51,421 bases of DNA from the NCBI GenBank assembly GCA_937877075.1, contig CALEGD010000126.1, positions 1 to 51,421 of the forward strand. Reading direction: 5' to 3'. Of this stretch, positions 1 through 7,456 are shown in pieces. Positions within the stretch are counted from its first letter, which is position 1. Each line of letters begins with the position of its first letter. The stretch comes from an uncultured Acholeplasmatales bacterium (GTDB taxonomy: Bacteria > Bacillota_I > Bacilli_A > ML615J-28 > CAG-698). The position numbers were made by a program, and so were the translations under genes. The notes below the pieces were generated by a model. It searched no databases and was not told the origin of the DNA. It saw only the letters and a list, made by a program, of their open reading frames with translations.

Positions 1-627
1 CCAATGATTGAAGAATCCGAAGTTATGGAACTAGAGAATGCGACCGATATTTATGATAAAATAAGGGTCAAATATGCAGGGGTTTGCGAAGTTGGTTTGA
101 TACATAGTCGCTTAAAAACTACCGAAAAAGAAAAGGTTATGGAGGAGTTTGCATATAATAAACTGCAAATCCTTGTATCTACCAGTGTTATTGAAGTCGG
201 TGTTAATATTGTAAATGCAACTACCGTGGTGATTCTTGATGCTGATCGTTTCGGGATTGCACAATTACACCAAATGCGCGGCCGTGTTCGCCGCAGTGAT
301 GAACAGTCATATTGTTTTTTAGTCAGCGATTCAAGTGCTGAAACTGCAGTTGCTCGCCTGAAACTTGTAGAGGAGAATAATGATGGTTTTGTCCTTGCGG
401 AAGAAGATTTGATCATTCGGGGTCCGGGTGACCTTTTCGGTGAAAAACAAACGGGAAATGTCGTTTTTAAAATGGCGGATATTGTTCTCGATCGTGATTT
501 GCTTGAAGAAGCTGATTCTGAGGCAGAAGACATTATCTATAACGAAAAAGTATTTGAAGAAGAATATAAAGAAATCTATGAAATAATTCATCGAAATTAT
601 CTCGAGAAAAAAGAGATGTTAGATTAG
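1..627 (+). CDS. recG: ATP-dependent DNA helicase RecG, 3' part (5' end outside window)
   Basis: The frame is open from base 1, so only the last ~208 codons are present. The protein is the second RecA-like lobe of a superfamily-2 helicase: it reads PMIEESE near the start, then IHSRL, LVSTSVIEVGVNI (motif V) and LHQMRGRVRRSDEQSYC (motif VI). This order and spacing, and the C-terminal RecG wedge-side tail, are those of RecG, which remodels stalled replication forks and branched DNA. Motif VI normally reads QxxGRxGR; here the third position of the GRxGR block is Arg (GRVRR), from codons ggc cgt gtt cgc cgc. plsX follows after 9 nt, as part of the recG-plsX-rnc run known from Bacillota. The identification is firm; whether the motif change affects ATP coupling is unknown. 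Confidence 0.93.
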   Translation, partial: PMIEESEVMELENATDIYDKIRVKYAGVCEVGLIHSRLKTTEKEKVMEEFAYNKLQILVSTSVIEVGVNIVNATTVVILDADRFGIAQLHQMRGRVRRSDEQSYCFLVSDSSAETAVARLKLVEENNDGFVLAEEDLIIRGPGDLFGEKQTGNVVFKMADIVLDRDLLEEADSEAEDIIYNEKVFEEEYKEIYEIIHRNYLEKKEMLD

Positions 628-636
628 GAGGACATT

Positions 637-1635
637 ATGGTAAAATTAGCTATCGATGTAATGGGCGGGGATCATGCCCCTTTGGAAATAATAAAAGGTG
701 TGTCTCTGGCTTTAAAAAAATTTTCTGACCTTGAATTAGTGCTCTTTGGTGATGAAGAAGTTATCAAAGCTAATCTTGAACCAAGCAGTCGAATTAATAT
801 TGTTCATTGTCCCGATAAGATTGATATGGGTGAAGATGACCCAATTGGAGAAATCAGAAAGAACCGCGAGTCCTCTTTGGTTAAATCTTTTCAGGCCGTT
901 AGAGATAAAGAAGTCGATGGTGTCGTTACCGCAGGACCTACACAAGGAACCGTTGTTGCTGCTCATCTTATTATCCGTAGAATTAAAGGAATGAAACGCG
1001 TAGCACTTTGTCCGCGTCTGCCCGAACTTGGAGGCAAGGGTCGATATTTGCTTGATGTCGGTGCAAATACCGATCTAAGAAGCGAGCATCTTCTCCAACT
1101 TGCCCAATATGCCTCAATCTATGCTCGGGAAGTAATTGGAATTGAAAACCCGCTGGTTGGTTTAATGAATATCGGAACTGAACCGGGTAAAGGCAGGGAA
1201 CTTGAAAGAGAGACTTTTGAACTCTTAAAGAATGATCCTAATGTAAATTTCCATGGCAATGTAGAAGGTAAAGAGCTTTTCACAAGCGAATGTGACATCC
1301 TGCTTACGGACGGTTTTACCGGTAATATGGTAATGAAGACTTGTGAAGGTGTTGTGAAAGCTGTCGGTGCTTTCCTGAAAGAAGAAATTAACACTGCTCA
1401 GAAAAAGGTAGGTTACCTTTTAATGAAAAAGGTCTTTAAGAAATTCAAAAAAACTTTAAGCCCTGATGAAATTGGTGGAGCCAATCTTTTCGGAGTTGAC
1501 GGAGTGGTGGTAAAAGCGCATGGCTCAAGTGATGCCTACGCTTTCTCCAATGCCATTAATCAAGCCCGACTTTCAGTTCTTGGTAATGTAATCGAGAAAA
1601 TGAAAAACATCATCGGTGACAAACAAGATGATTGA
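637..1635 (+). CDS. plsX: phosphate acyltransferase PlsX
   Basis: 332 residues, the usual family length. It opens with KLAIDVMGGDHAP, the PlsX signature, and contains DVGANTDLR, GLMNIGTEPGKG and LTDGFTGNMVMKTCEG, all typical. PlsX makes acyl-phosphate from acyl-ACP for PlsY in phospholipid synthesis; it is a peripheral membrane enzyme. The start is set by AGGAGG immediately after the recG stop, 6 nt before ATG. In Bacillus fapR lies before plsX and fabD-fabG-acpP lie between plsX and rnc; here both groups are missing and rnc starts inside plsX. That fits a reduced or rearranged fatty-acid locus, though those genes may be elsewhere. Confidence 0.96.
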   Translation: MVKLAIDVMGGDHAPLEIIKGVSLALKKFSDLELVLFGDEEVIKANLEPSSRINIVHCPDKIDMGEDDPIGEIRKNRESSLVKSFQAVRDKEVDGVVTAGPTQGTVVAAHLIIRRIKGMKRVALCPRLPELGGKGRYLLDVGANTDLRSEHLLQLAQYASIYAREVIGIENPLVGLMNIGTEPGKGRELERETFELLKNDPNVNFHGNVEGKELFTSECDILLTDGFTGNMVMKTCEGVVKAVGAFLKEEINTAQKKVGYLLMKKVFKKFKKTLSPDEIGGANLFGVDGVVVKAHGSSDAYAFSNAINQARLSVLGNVIEKMKNIIGDKQDD

Positions 1636-2308
1636 TATAAAGAAGATATTAGATAAACTTGAAATTGAGGCAAATGACATTGACTTATATATTACCGCCT
1701 TTACTCATCAGTCCTATGCCAATGAACATAAGGTTCAAAGCAATGAAAGGCTAGAATATTTAGGAGATGCCGTCCTTGATTTTCTGATTGCAGAGTATCT
1801 TTATAAAACCTTTCCTGACCTTCCCGAAGGAAAATTAACCCGGATTCGTGCTAAGTATGTTTGTGCTAGCGCCAATAGTCGTTATGCTACTCAAATAGGG
1901 CTTGATAAATGTCTTCTTCTCGGTAAGGGCGAAGCCGAACAGGGAGGCAAACAGAAACCTTCTTTACTTGGCGATTTATTCGAAGCATTTCTGGGTGCAG
2001 TTTATCTAGATTCCGGTATAGATGCAATCAAAAAAATACTTTCTAAAATTGTTTTTCCTCAAATTGGGGATCCCGATAATGATTTCTTTGTTGACCATAA
2101 AAGTCACCTTCAGGAATATATTCAAGCGGAAAGCCGTCAGGGTGTAGAATATGTTCTGATTAAAGAAACGGGCCCCGCACATGATAAAACCTTTACCGTC
2201 AGCGTCTTTCACGATCGTATCCGGCTTGGAACCGGAGTCGGTAAAAGTAAAAAGGAGGCCGAACAGCAAGCGGCTCAGGACGCCCTGGATAAATTGGCGG
2301 TAAAATGA
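1628..2308 (+). CDS. rnc: ribonuclease III
   Basis: 226 residues: RNase III domain (about 10-145) then a double-stranded RNA-binding domain (about 155-224). The catalytic signature NERLEYLGDAVLDFLIAEYL and the second metal-binding helix LLGDLFEAFLGAVYLDSG are both intact; the dsRBD ends GKSKKEAEQQAAQDAL. It processes rRNA precursors and cleaves duplex RNA. I chose ATG 1628 because GGTGA lies 8 nt upstream (1615-1619); an in-frame GTG at 1616 has no such site. The start overlaps the plsX stop by 8 nt, which suggests translational coupling. Confidence 0.95.
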   Translation: MIDIKKILDKLEIEANDIDLYITAFTHQSYANEHKVQSNERLEYLGDAVLDFLIAEYLYKTFPDLPEGKLTRIRAKYVCASANSRYATQIGLDKCLLLGKGEAEQGGKQKPSLLGDLFEAFLGAVYLDSGIDAIKKILSKIVFPQIGDPDNDFFVDHKSHLQEYIQAESRQGVEYVLIKETGPAHDKTFTVSVFHDRIRLGTGVGKSKKEAEQQAAQDALDKLAVK

Positions 2309-2316
2309 GGTGAGGT

Positions 2317-2937
2317 ATGTATAATTTAATCAAAGACGATATTATATCATTTGATAAATTAATTATTGAAAAATATCATTTACTGGGAGTTGATGAAACT
2401 GATACCATTATTTTAATTAGATTAAATGATCTTTTAAAAAAAGGAGAAAGATTACTTTCCGTTGATAAACTTGCTCCGACTATGAAAATTAAAGAAGAGG
2501 AACTTGGGCGCCGCATAGTAGACTTGGTTACTAAGGGTTTTATTACTTTGGAACTTTCTTCTGTTGATGCGAAAGAAATATTTAGTCTGGATGAGACTTA
2601 TCGCAGACTTAGTTTTCTACTTGAAGCTGAAGATGAAGCCAGGAATGATGAAACGGTGAACCATAAAATTAAAACAACTATTAGTTTGTTGGAAAAGGAA
2701 TTAAAGAAGATTTTGAGTCCTTTGGAAATGGAAATGGTTAACCGTTGGTATTTGGAAGGCAATTATAGCGATCAAGAGATAGAAGAAGCTATTCTTAAGG
2801 CTTTAAAATATAAAAATCGTGGTGTTTCTTTTATTGATCGTTCTCTATCTTCCGATAAGAAACGTTCAGAAAAGCCGACCCCGAAAGGGGAGAATATCCA
2901 GGAGTTATTTAAAAAGGTTTATGTCAAGAGCAAGTAA
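2317..2937 (+). CDS. dnaD: DnaD-family primosomal protein
   Basis: 206 residues. The N-terminal half (about 20-90) looks like the winged-helix oligomerisation domain of DnaD (DETDTIILIRLNDLL ... ELGRRIVDLVTKGFITLEL). The C-terminal half (about 120-180) is the DnaD/DnaB_2 domain, with LSPLEMEMVNRWYLEGNYSD and KYKNRGVSFIDR close to the usual 'W...G......AI..A' and 'N..YID.IL' blocks. DnaD helps DnaA/PriA recruit the replicative helicase at oriC and at restart sites. It is immediately upstream of and overlaps nth, the same pair as in Bacillus. It is preceded by GAGGTGAG. Confidence 0.85.
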   Translation: MYNLIKDDIISFDKLIIEKYHLLGVDETDTIILIRLNDLLKKGERLLSVDKLAPTMKIKEEELGRRIVDLVTKGFITLELSSVDAKEIFSLDETYRRLSFLLEAEDEARNDETVNHKIKTTISLLEKELKKILSPLEMEMVNRWYLEGNYSDQEIEEAILKALKYKNRGVSFIDRSLSSDKKRSEKPTPKGENIQELFKKVYVKSK

Positions 2938-3547
2938 AATCTATTCTGAATTGGAAAAGCTTTATCCAGTAGTAAAATGTGAACTAGATTATCGAAACCA
3001 TTTTGAATTATTAATCGCGGTAGTTCTTTCCGCACAAACAACGGATGTCTCGGTAAATAAAGTTACACCAGAACTTTTTCGAAAATATCCCGATGTTTTA
3101 AGTCTAGCTAAAGCTGAATTTTCGGATCTTCATAAACTTATTAAAACTATTGGTCTTTCCAATACTAAAGCTAAAAATATCATCGCTCTTTCCAAGAAAC
3201 TTGTTGAGGAAAAAAATGGCGAAGTCCCCGCCGATTTTGATTATTTATTGACACTTCCCGGAGTTGGCAGAAAAACCGCCAATGTAGTTTTGGGAGAGGC
3301 TTTTAGAATTCCGACTCTTCCGGTTGACACCCATGTCCTAAGGGTCTCAAATCGCCTAACTTTAAGCGATTCAAATAATCCTTTAAAAGTAGAGCGCGAT
3401 TTAGCTGAACTCTATCCTCAAGAACAATGGTACTTACTTCATCTTCGTTTGATTCATTTTGGCCGTTATTTTTGTAAGGCTATAAAACCAAGATGTGAGG
3501 AATGTCCGTTTACAGCATTTTGTCGTTATTATAATGAAAAACAGTGA
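2921..3547 (+). CDS. nth: endonuclease III (base-excision DNA glycosylase/AP lyase)
   Basis: 208 residues, full length. The helix-hairpin-helix LPGVGRKTANVVLGEA contains the catalytic Lys, and VDTHVLRVSNRL contains the catalytic Asp. The C-terminus has the [4Fe-4S] pattern C-x6-C-x2-C-x5-C (FCKAIKPRCEECPFTAFC). The enzyme removes oxidised pyrimidines and nicks the abasic site. ATG 2921 is chosen because the family begins here (MSRASKIYSELEKLYP); the frame is open further upstream only inside dnaD. It overlaps dnaD by 17 nt, so the pair is probably one transcript. Confidence 0.95.
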   Translation: MSRASKIYSELEKLYPVVKCELDYRNHFELLIAVVLSAQTTDVSVNKVTPELFRKYPDVLSLAKAEFSDLHKLIKTIGLSNTKAKNIIALSKKLVEEKNGEVPADFDYLLTLPGVGRKTANVVLGEAFRIPTLPVDTHVLRVSNRLTLSDSNNPLKVERDLAELYPQEQWYLLHLRLIHFGRYFCKAIKPRCEECPFTAFCRYYNEKQ

Positions 3548-3591
3548 AGAAAACGAAAGTTATCCTCGATATGAAAAGAAAACTAATACTT

Positions 3592-3604
3592 TAGTGATTC
3601 ACTA
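3592..3604. promoter_or_regulatory. 13-nt palindrome between nth and the Cse60-like gene
   Basis: TAGTGATTCACTA is a perfect palindrome around one central T. It lies 45 nt after the nth stop and about 100 nt before the next start. It could be a protein-binding site. Nothing else supports that, and palindromes of this size arise by chance in AT-rich DNA. Confidence 0.2.
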
Positions 3605-3702
3605 TGTAAGAATAAACACTAATAAGCTCAACTTATTAAATTGACAAAATATTACAAAAAACCCCTTCTAAATTTTATATAATCTTTAGAGGGGGTATTT
3701 TT

Positions 3703-3882
3703 ATGAAAGTAAAATTGTTTGATGAAAGTCACGAACAGGATTTAGAAGATGCCATCAATGAATTCTTAGAAACCATAGATGAAGAAGATTTAATCGACAT
3801 TCGTTATTCAATCAGTACGATGTATGATTACAAAGATCAAATCTATTGTTATAGTGCTTTAATCCTATATCGGACTAATTAG
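3703..3882 (+). CDS. Cse60-like small acidic protein
   Basis: 59 codons, starting MKVKLFDESHEQDLEDAINEF and continuing through IDIRYSISTMYD to QIYCYSALILYR. This is the layout of the Spore_Cse60 family: KxFDExHExxLEExINxFL, then a beta-rich half ending YSALIxY. In Bacillus Cse60 is a SigE-dependent mother-cell protein of unknown function, but homologues also occur in non-sporulating relatives. A strong AGAGGGGG ribosome binding site lies 8 nt before the ATG. The last 8 nt overlap the 3' end of the convergent rqcH gene, leaving no room for a terminator between them. Family assignment rests on motif memory, with no search behind it. Confidence 0.75.
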   Translation: MKVKLFDESHEQDLEDAINEFLETIDEEDLIDIRYSISTMYDYKDQIYCYSALILYRTN

Positions 3883-5461
3883 TATTGTTTTTGATATAGC
3901 CTGCATCCGGGGTAACATAAACTGTTTTATAATTGGTGTAGGTGACAAAACTTCCCTTTGTTTTTGGCACCTTTTTTACATTCCTTACTAAGGTATAATC
4001 TACCGGAACATTGCTTGAATTTTTATTCTTTGAGTAATATGCAGCAATCATTCCCGCCAGATTTATCAGCTCCGGGCTTAAATCATCGCAGCGAAGAATC
4101 GTATGTGAACCAGGACTGTTTTTCACATGAAAGAAATAGTCGTTTTTATTAGCCAATTTATGGGTGAGGTAATTATTTTGGATATTGTTTTTCCCGACCA
4201 TTATAATGGCTTCGGACGTAGTTCTATAGGTAGTTATTTGTGGTTTAAGTTGTTTTCTGGTTTTAGTTTTTCCGGTATCACTTTTTATCTCGTCCAATAT
4301 TTCCCTAATATCTTTGGTCTCGGCATTTTGTAGTTGATCGAACATTGTTTCCCAATAAAGAATTTCAGAATAAGAATTTTTAATTTGTTCTTCGAGATGG
4401 TTAAGTGTTCTTTTTGCTTTTTTGTATTTTCTGTAGATCTGTTCTAAATTTTGAACGGGAGAAAGCAAAGGATTAAGATTAATCAATACTTTTTGACCAT
4501 CATTATAAAAGTCTTCGACTTCAATTGCACTAGCGCCTTTGGGAACAAGATGAAGATTAGCACTTAATAGATTTCCGAGTTTTTCAAGATTGAGATTCTT
4601 TTTTGCTTTTTGAAATTCCTCTTTTTGTTTCTTAAGTTTTTCCTCGGACTTTATTTTTTCTTTTCTGAAGCGCATTTCAAGTTGCTTTTGTTCGGAATTG
4701 ATTATGTCCTGATGTTTTATGTTTACATAATAATGTTCCAACAATTCGGAAAGAGTCGGATAGTTTATTATTTCACCATTTAGATATTCAAGATTAAAAC
4801 AATAGAAATAATATTTTTCATTGGCTTTGATGATTACCGGTTCGGTTTTTTGATTAATGATTTCAAGATTGTTTTGAAATCTTATTTCCGGATATAATAA
4901 ATTTGACACACCTTGATAGCGATTATATTCAAGAACCTTATCAGTTGTATACGGGTTAATTCGGTCACGGTCTTCAGGGAGAACATATTTTACCTTCGGC
5001 AAAATGATTCTACCGCCTTTATCATTCAGCAAGTAAGTTTTTTTCAAACATTCAATTATCATTCCTTCTTCATCAAGCAAGATTAAATTGGAATTACGTC
5101 CGAAGAGTTCCAACACAAGCTTGATTTCTTTCGGAAAACCAAGATTATTGAAAGAAGCAATTTTAAGAATAATAATCCGATCGTTTTCCACCTGTTCCAG
5201 ACCTAAAATTCTTCCCCCTTCGAGATTTTTCTTCATTAAAGTAAAAAGTGGAAAGGTTTGATTAGCCGGAATAAATTCGATATTTGTATAACGAAGATGG
5301 GAACTGTCGGCATGAAGATCGATTAAAAGCTGATATCGATTCGATAGAGAAAGAATAAAACTGTTTTTATCCAGATTGTGAACACGGTTTATTCTTTGAT
5401 GTATTAAATTTATTTTTATTTCTTCAAGCAAATGTCTGATAAAGACACCATCAAAACTCAT
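3875..5461 (-). CDS. rqcH: RqcH/NFACT-family ribosome quality control factor (FbpA-like)
   Basis: 528 residues, starting MSFDGVFIRHLLEEI as NFACT-N proteins do. The conserved Asp-Arg pair (D94-R95 in VENDRIIIL), needed in RqcH for tRNA-Ala binding and Ala-tailing, is present. A long charged coiled coil occupies about 260-400. The C-terminal NFACT-R (DUF814) domain carries NNIQNNYLTHKLANKNDYFFH and VKNSPGSHTIL. RqcH binds obstructed 50S subunits and adds alanine tails; in older annotation it is a fibronectin-binding protein. GAGGTGAT precedes the ATG. It diverges from gmk, a neighbourhood shared with Bacillus yloA. Confidence 0.93.
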   Translation of the reverse strand: MSFDGVFIRHLLEEIKINLIHQRINRVHNLDKNSFILSLSNRYQLLIDLHADSSHLRYTNIEFIPANQTFPLFTLMKKNLEGGRILGLEQVENDRIIILKIASFNNLGFPKEIKLVLELFGRNSNLILLDEEGMIIECLKKTYLLNDKGGRIILPKVKYVLPEDRDRINPYTTDKVLEYNRYQGVSNLLYPEIRFQNNLEIINQKTEPVIIKANEKYYFYCFNLEYLNGEIINYPTLSELLEHYYVNIKHQDIINSEQKQLEMRFRKEKIKSEEKLKKQKEEFQKAKKNLNLEKLGNLLSANLHLVPKGASAIEVEDFYNDGQKVLINLNPLLSPVQNLEQIYRKYKKAKRTLNHLEEQIKNSYSEILYWETMFDQLQNAETKDIREILDEIKSDTGKTKTRKQLKPQITTYRTTSEAIIMVGKNNIQNNYLTHKLANKNDYFFHVKNSPGSHTILRCDDLSPELINLAGMIAAYYSKNKNSSNVPVDYTLVRNVKKVPKTKGSFVTYTNYKTVYVTPDAGYIKNNTN

Positions 5462-5532
5462 ATTATCACCTCATTCATTTTAACACAAACGACCATAAAA
5501 TACAAAAAGAACTTCAATTTCTAAAAGGTTTG

Positions 5533-5541
5533 TGATATAAT
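5533..5541 (+). promoter_or_regulatory. extended -10 promoter for gmk-rpoZ
   Basis: TGATATAAT (TG at 5533-5534, TATAAT 5536-5541) is an extended -10 element 24 nt before the gmk ATG. The -35 match 17 nt upstream (TTCAAT, 5513-5518) is poor, which extended -10 promoters tolerate. A second TATAAT at 5545-5550 has no -35. Confidence 0.55.
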
Positions 5542-5564
5542 AGATATAATCAGATGGTGATGGA

Positions 5565-6188
5565 ATGAAATTAGATGATAAAGGAATACTGATAGTAATA
5601 TCCGGTCCTTCGGGAGTCGGAAAGGGTACTGTAAGAAGTGCTCTTTTTCAAATGGGGGGACATGATCTGGTTTATTCGATTTCAATGACGACCAGAAAAC
5701 CCCGTGTTAATGAGGTTCACGGCCGGGAGTATTATTTTGTTTCTCATGAGGAATTCGAAAATTATATTGAAGAAGGTAAAATGCTCGAATATGCGGAGTT
5801 TGTAGATCATTACTATGGAACGCCATATGATAAGGTAAAACAACAATTGGATTCCGGGAAAGAAGTAGTTTTAGAGATTGAAGTACAAGGAGCTTCTCAA
5901 GTTAGAGAGAAGATGAAGGACGCGATTTTGATTTTTATCGCTCCCCCTTCAATGGAGGATCTCTATAAAAGGCTGACAACCAGAGGTACAGAATCACAGG
6001 AAGTGATTCAGGCCCGAATTGAAAAGGCGAAAAGAGAAATAAATCTTGCCTATATGTATGATTATATTGTCGTTAATGATACCGTTGAGAATGCCGCCGA
6101 TAAAATTATGGCAATTATTCGTGCCGAGCATGCCAAGGTTGAAAGGACGATTCATAAGTATAAAGAAATGTTGGAGGTAAATAAATGA
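5565..6188 (+). CDS. gmk: guanylate kinase
   Basis: 207 residues, the normal length. The P-loop ISGPSGVGKGTV is near the N-terminus; SISMTTRKPRVNEVHGREYYFVS, GTPYDKV and VLEIEVQGA are the GMP-binding and lid blocks of guanylate kinase. It converts GMP plus ATP to GDP plus ADP. GGTGATGG precedes ATG 5565. The stop overlaps rpoZ by 4 nt (ATGA), as in many Bacillota. Confidence 0.97.
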   Translation: MKLDDKGILIVISGPSGVGKGTVRSALFQMGGHDLVYSISMTTRKPRVNEVHGREYYFVSHEEFENYIEEGKMLEYAEFVDHYYGTPYDKVKQQLDSGKEVVLEIEVQGASQVREKMKDAILIFIAPPSMEDLYKRLTTRGTESQEVIQARIEKAKREINLAYMYDYIVVNDTVENAADKIMAIIRAEHAKVERTIHKYKEMLEVNK

Positions 6189-6403
6189 ACACAAATAGAG
6201 ACGGTATGAGGTATCCGTCCATTGATCAGCTGGTTTCAAAAGTTCAATCTAAATATCGGCTGGTAGTAGGTACCGCTAAAAGGGCTCGTGATATCAGTAA
6301 GGGTCATAAAGTACTGATTGATAATCCCAATAGCAAAAAAAACATTGGTATCGCCTTGGAAGAGATACACCTTAATAAAATTATCATAACTGATGAAAGT
6401 TAA
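6185..6403 (+). CDS. rpoZ: RNA polymerase omega subunit
   Basis: 72 residues. It reads MRYPSIDQLVSKVQSKYRLV, then AKRARDISKG and IGIALEEI, which match the omega family (RYPSIDxLxxxxxSKYxLVxxxAKRARxI). Omega assists assembly and stability of RNA polymerase. It is translationally coupled to gmk by ATGA overlap, and an intrinsic terminator follows 8 nt after its stop. Confidence 0.95.
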   Translation: MNTNRDGMRYPSIDQLVSKVQSKYRLVVGTAKRARDISKGHKVLIDNPNSKKNIGIALEEIHLNKIIITDES

Positions 6404-6410
6404 ATAATTA

Positions 6411-6437
6411 GCTAGCTGGTAAGTTAGCGTTTTTTTT
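6411..6437 (+). terminator. intrinsic terminator after rpoZ
   Basis: GCTAGC-TGGTAA-GTTAGC forms a 6-bp stem with one G-U pair, followed by a run of eight T. Confidence 0.7.
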
Positions 6438-6510
6438 ATTCGTTTTATTTTCCGGTGTTTTAGACCTTAAAACTTTATTCAAATACTTTTTAGAAGTTTC
6501 AAGAAACAAC

Positions 6511-6539
6511 TAGAAAAACAGCGAAAATTGTAGTATAAT
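6511..6539 (+). promoter_or_regulatory. promoter of the YwaF-like gene
   Basis: TAGAAA (6511-6516), 17-nt spacer, TATAAT (6534-6539); the start codon is 25 nt downstream. Confidence 0.5.
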
Positions 6540-6563
6540 GTTGATAGTTAAGAGGTGTTTAGT

Positions 6564-7337
6564 ATGACATTCCAAATGTGGAGTGGCTTTCATATTTTAT
6601 TTTTGCTTAGCCCCTTTATCCTTGCAATTATTTTATTTTATTTTACCAGAAAACATGATTCGGAAACTAATCGCAAGATCGGAATTATTCTTTCGGTTAT
6701 TTGTATCGTTCTACTAATACTTAGAAATATTGAAATCTTTGTAAAGTCCGGTTACAAATTTCAACCGGAAATTTTTCCTTTGCAGATTTGTCATTTTGCC
6801 AACTTTATTCTTCTTTTTGCTTTTCTATGGAGAAATAAAACGATGTATGCTATTGCTTTCTGTTTTAATCTTCCCTTTGCCTATCTCAGCATACTATTCG
6901 CTAATTCCTTAGAAAACTATCAAACAATAATTAATTTTCGAGGAGCTGCCTATATATTTGGACATATCTTGATTGTCGGAGTGGCAATTTGGGCTTATAT
7001 GCTTGATTTGGTCCGGATTGAACGAAAATCAATGATTAAAGGCTTGATCTTTCTTGCTGTGCTCTTTGTTCTTTCCGTCCCTATAAATAATCTTTTTAAT
7101 TATTTAATGCCAGAATATAACTCGAATTATTTCTATTCGTTGGCTCCAGAAGGAGGAACACCCCTCGAACTGGCTTATAGTTGGGGTTCGGTAATTAAAT
7201 TTCTCGGCTTAAAGTTTAATCCGGTTTATCTTTTTGTAACTCTTATCTTTGGACTTGGTATTTATGTCATTTTTGGTTGTTTAGGTAAACTTCTTAAATC
7301 AGCCCAATCCAAACCAAAAACATATAAAACGGCTTAA
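6564..7337 (+). CDS. TIGR02206/YwaF-like integral membrane protein
   Basis: 257 residues with about seven hydrophobic helices. MTFQMWSGFHILF at the start and IFPLQICHFANFILLFAFL in the middle are characteristic of the TIGR02206 family (Bacillus YwaF), whose function is unknown. ATG 6564 is preferred over GTG 6555 because AGAGGTG sits 6 nt upstream of it. It is a single-gene unit with its own promoter and terminator. It lies between rpoZ and priA where Bacillus has coaBC. A second, larger relative is fused to an ABC ATPase at 22677-24833 in this window. Confidence 0.8.
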   Translation: MTFQMWSGFHILFLLSPFILAIILFYFTRKHDSETNRKIGIILSVICIVLLILRNIEIFVKSGYKFQPEIFPLQICHFANFILLFAFLWRNKTMYAIAFCFNLPFAYLSILFANSLENYQTIINFRGAAYIFGHILIVGVAIWAYMLDLVRIERKSMIKGLIFLAVLFVLSVPINNLFNYLMPEYNSNYFYSLAPEGGTPLELAYSWGSVIKFLGLKFNPVYLFVTLIFGLGIYVIFGCLGKLLKSAQSKPKTYKTA

Positions 7338-7344
7338 ACAATAT

Positions 7345-7367
7345 GCAGGTTGATAAAACCTGCTTTT
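7345..7367 (+). terminator. intrinsic terminator after the YwaF-like gene
   Basis: GCAGGTT-gataa-AACCTGC is a perfect 7-bp stem with a 5-nt loop, followed by TTTT. Confidence 0.8.
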
Positions 7368-7456
7368 ATTAACTGTTTTTTCAATAACTCTGAGATGTTT
7401 CACTTTTTTTTCTCTATATTTTGTGTTATGATATATATAGAAATGAGGTGAGGCTG

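Noticed and set aside
51..533. Long open frame antisense to recG, and similar antisense frames in plsX, luxABC-like, psuG and other genes.
   Set aside because: They shadow conserved genes, have no ribosome binding sites and no family resemblance.
3641..3683. TTGACA (3641-3646) with TATAAT (3678-3683) as a promoter for the Cse60-like gene.
   Set aside because: The gap between them is 31 nt, far from 16-18; neither box has a good partner at normal spacing.
6555..6563. GTG 6555, and similarly GTG 9724, ATG 13074 and ATG 11222, as gene starts.
   Set aside because: Each overlaps or lacks the Shine-Dalgarno sequence that fits the next in-frame start.
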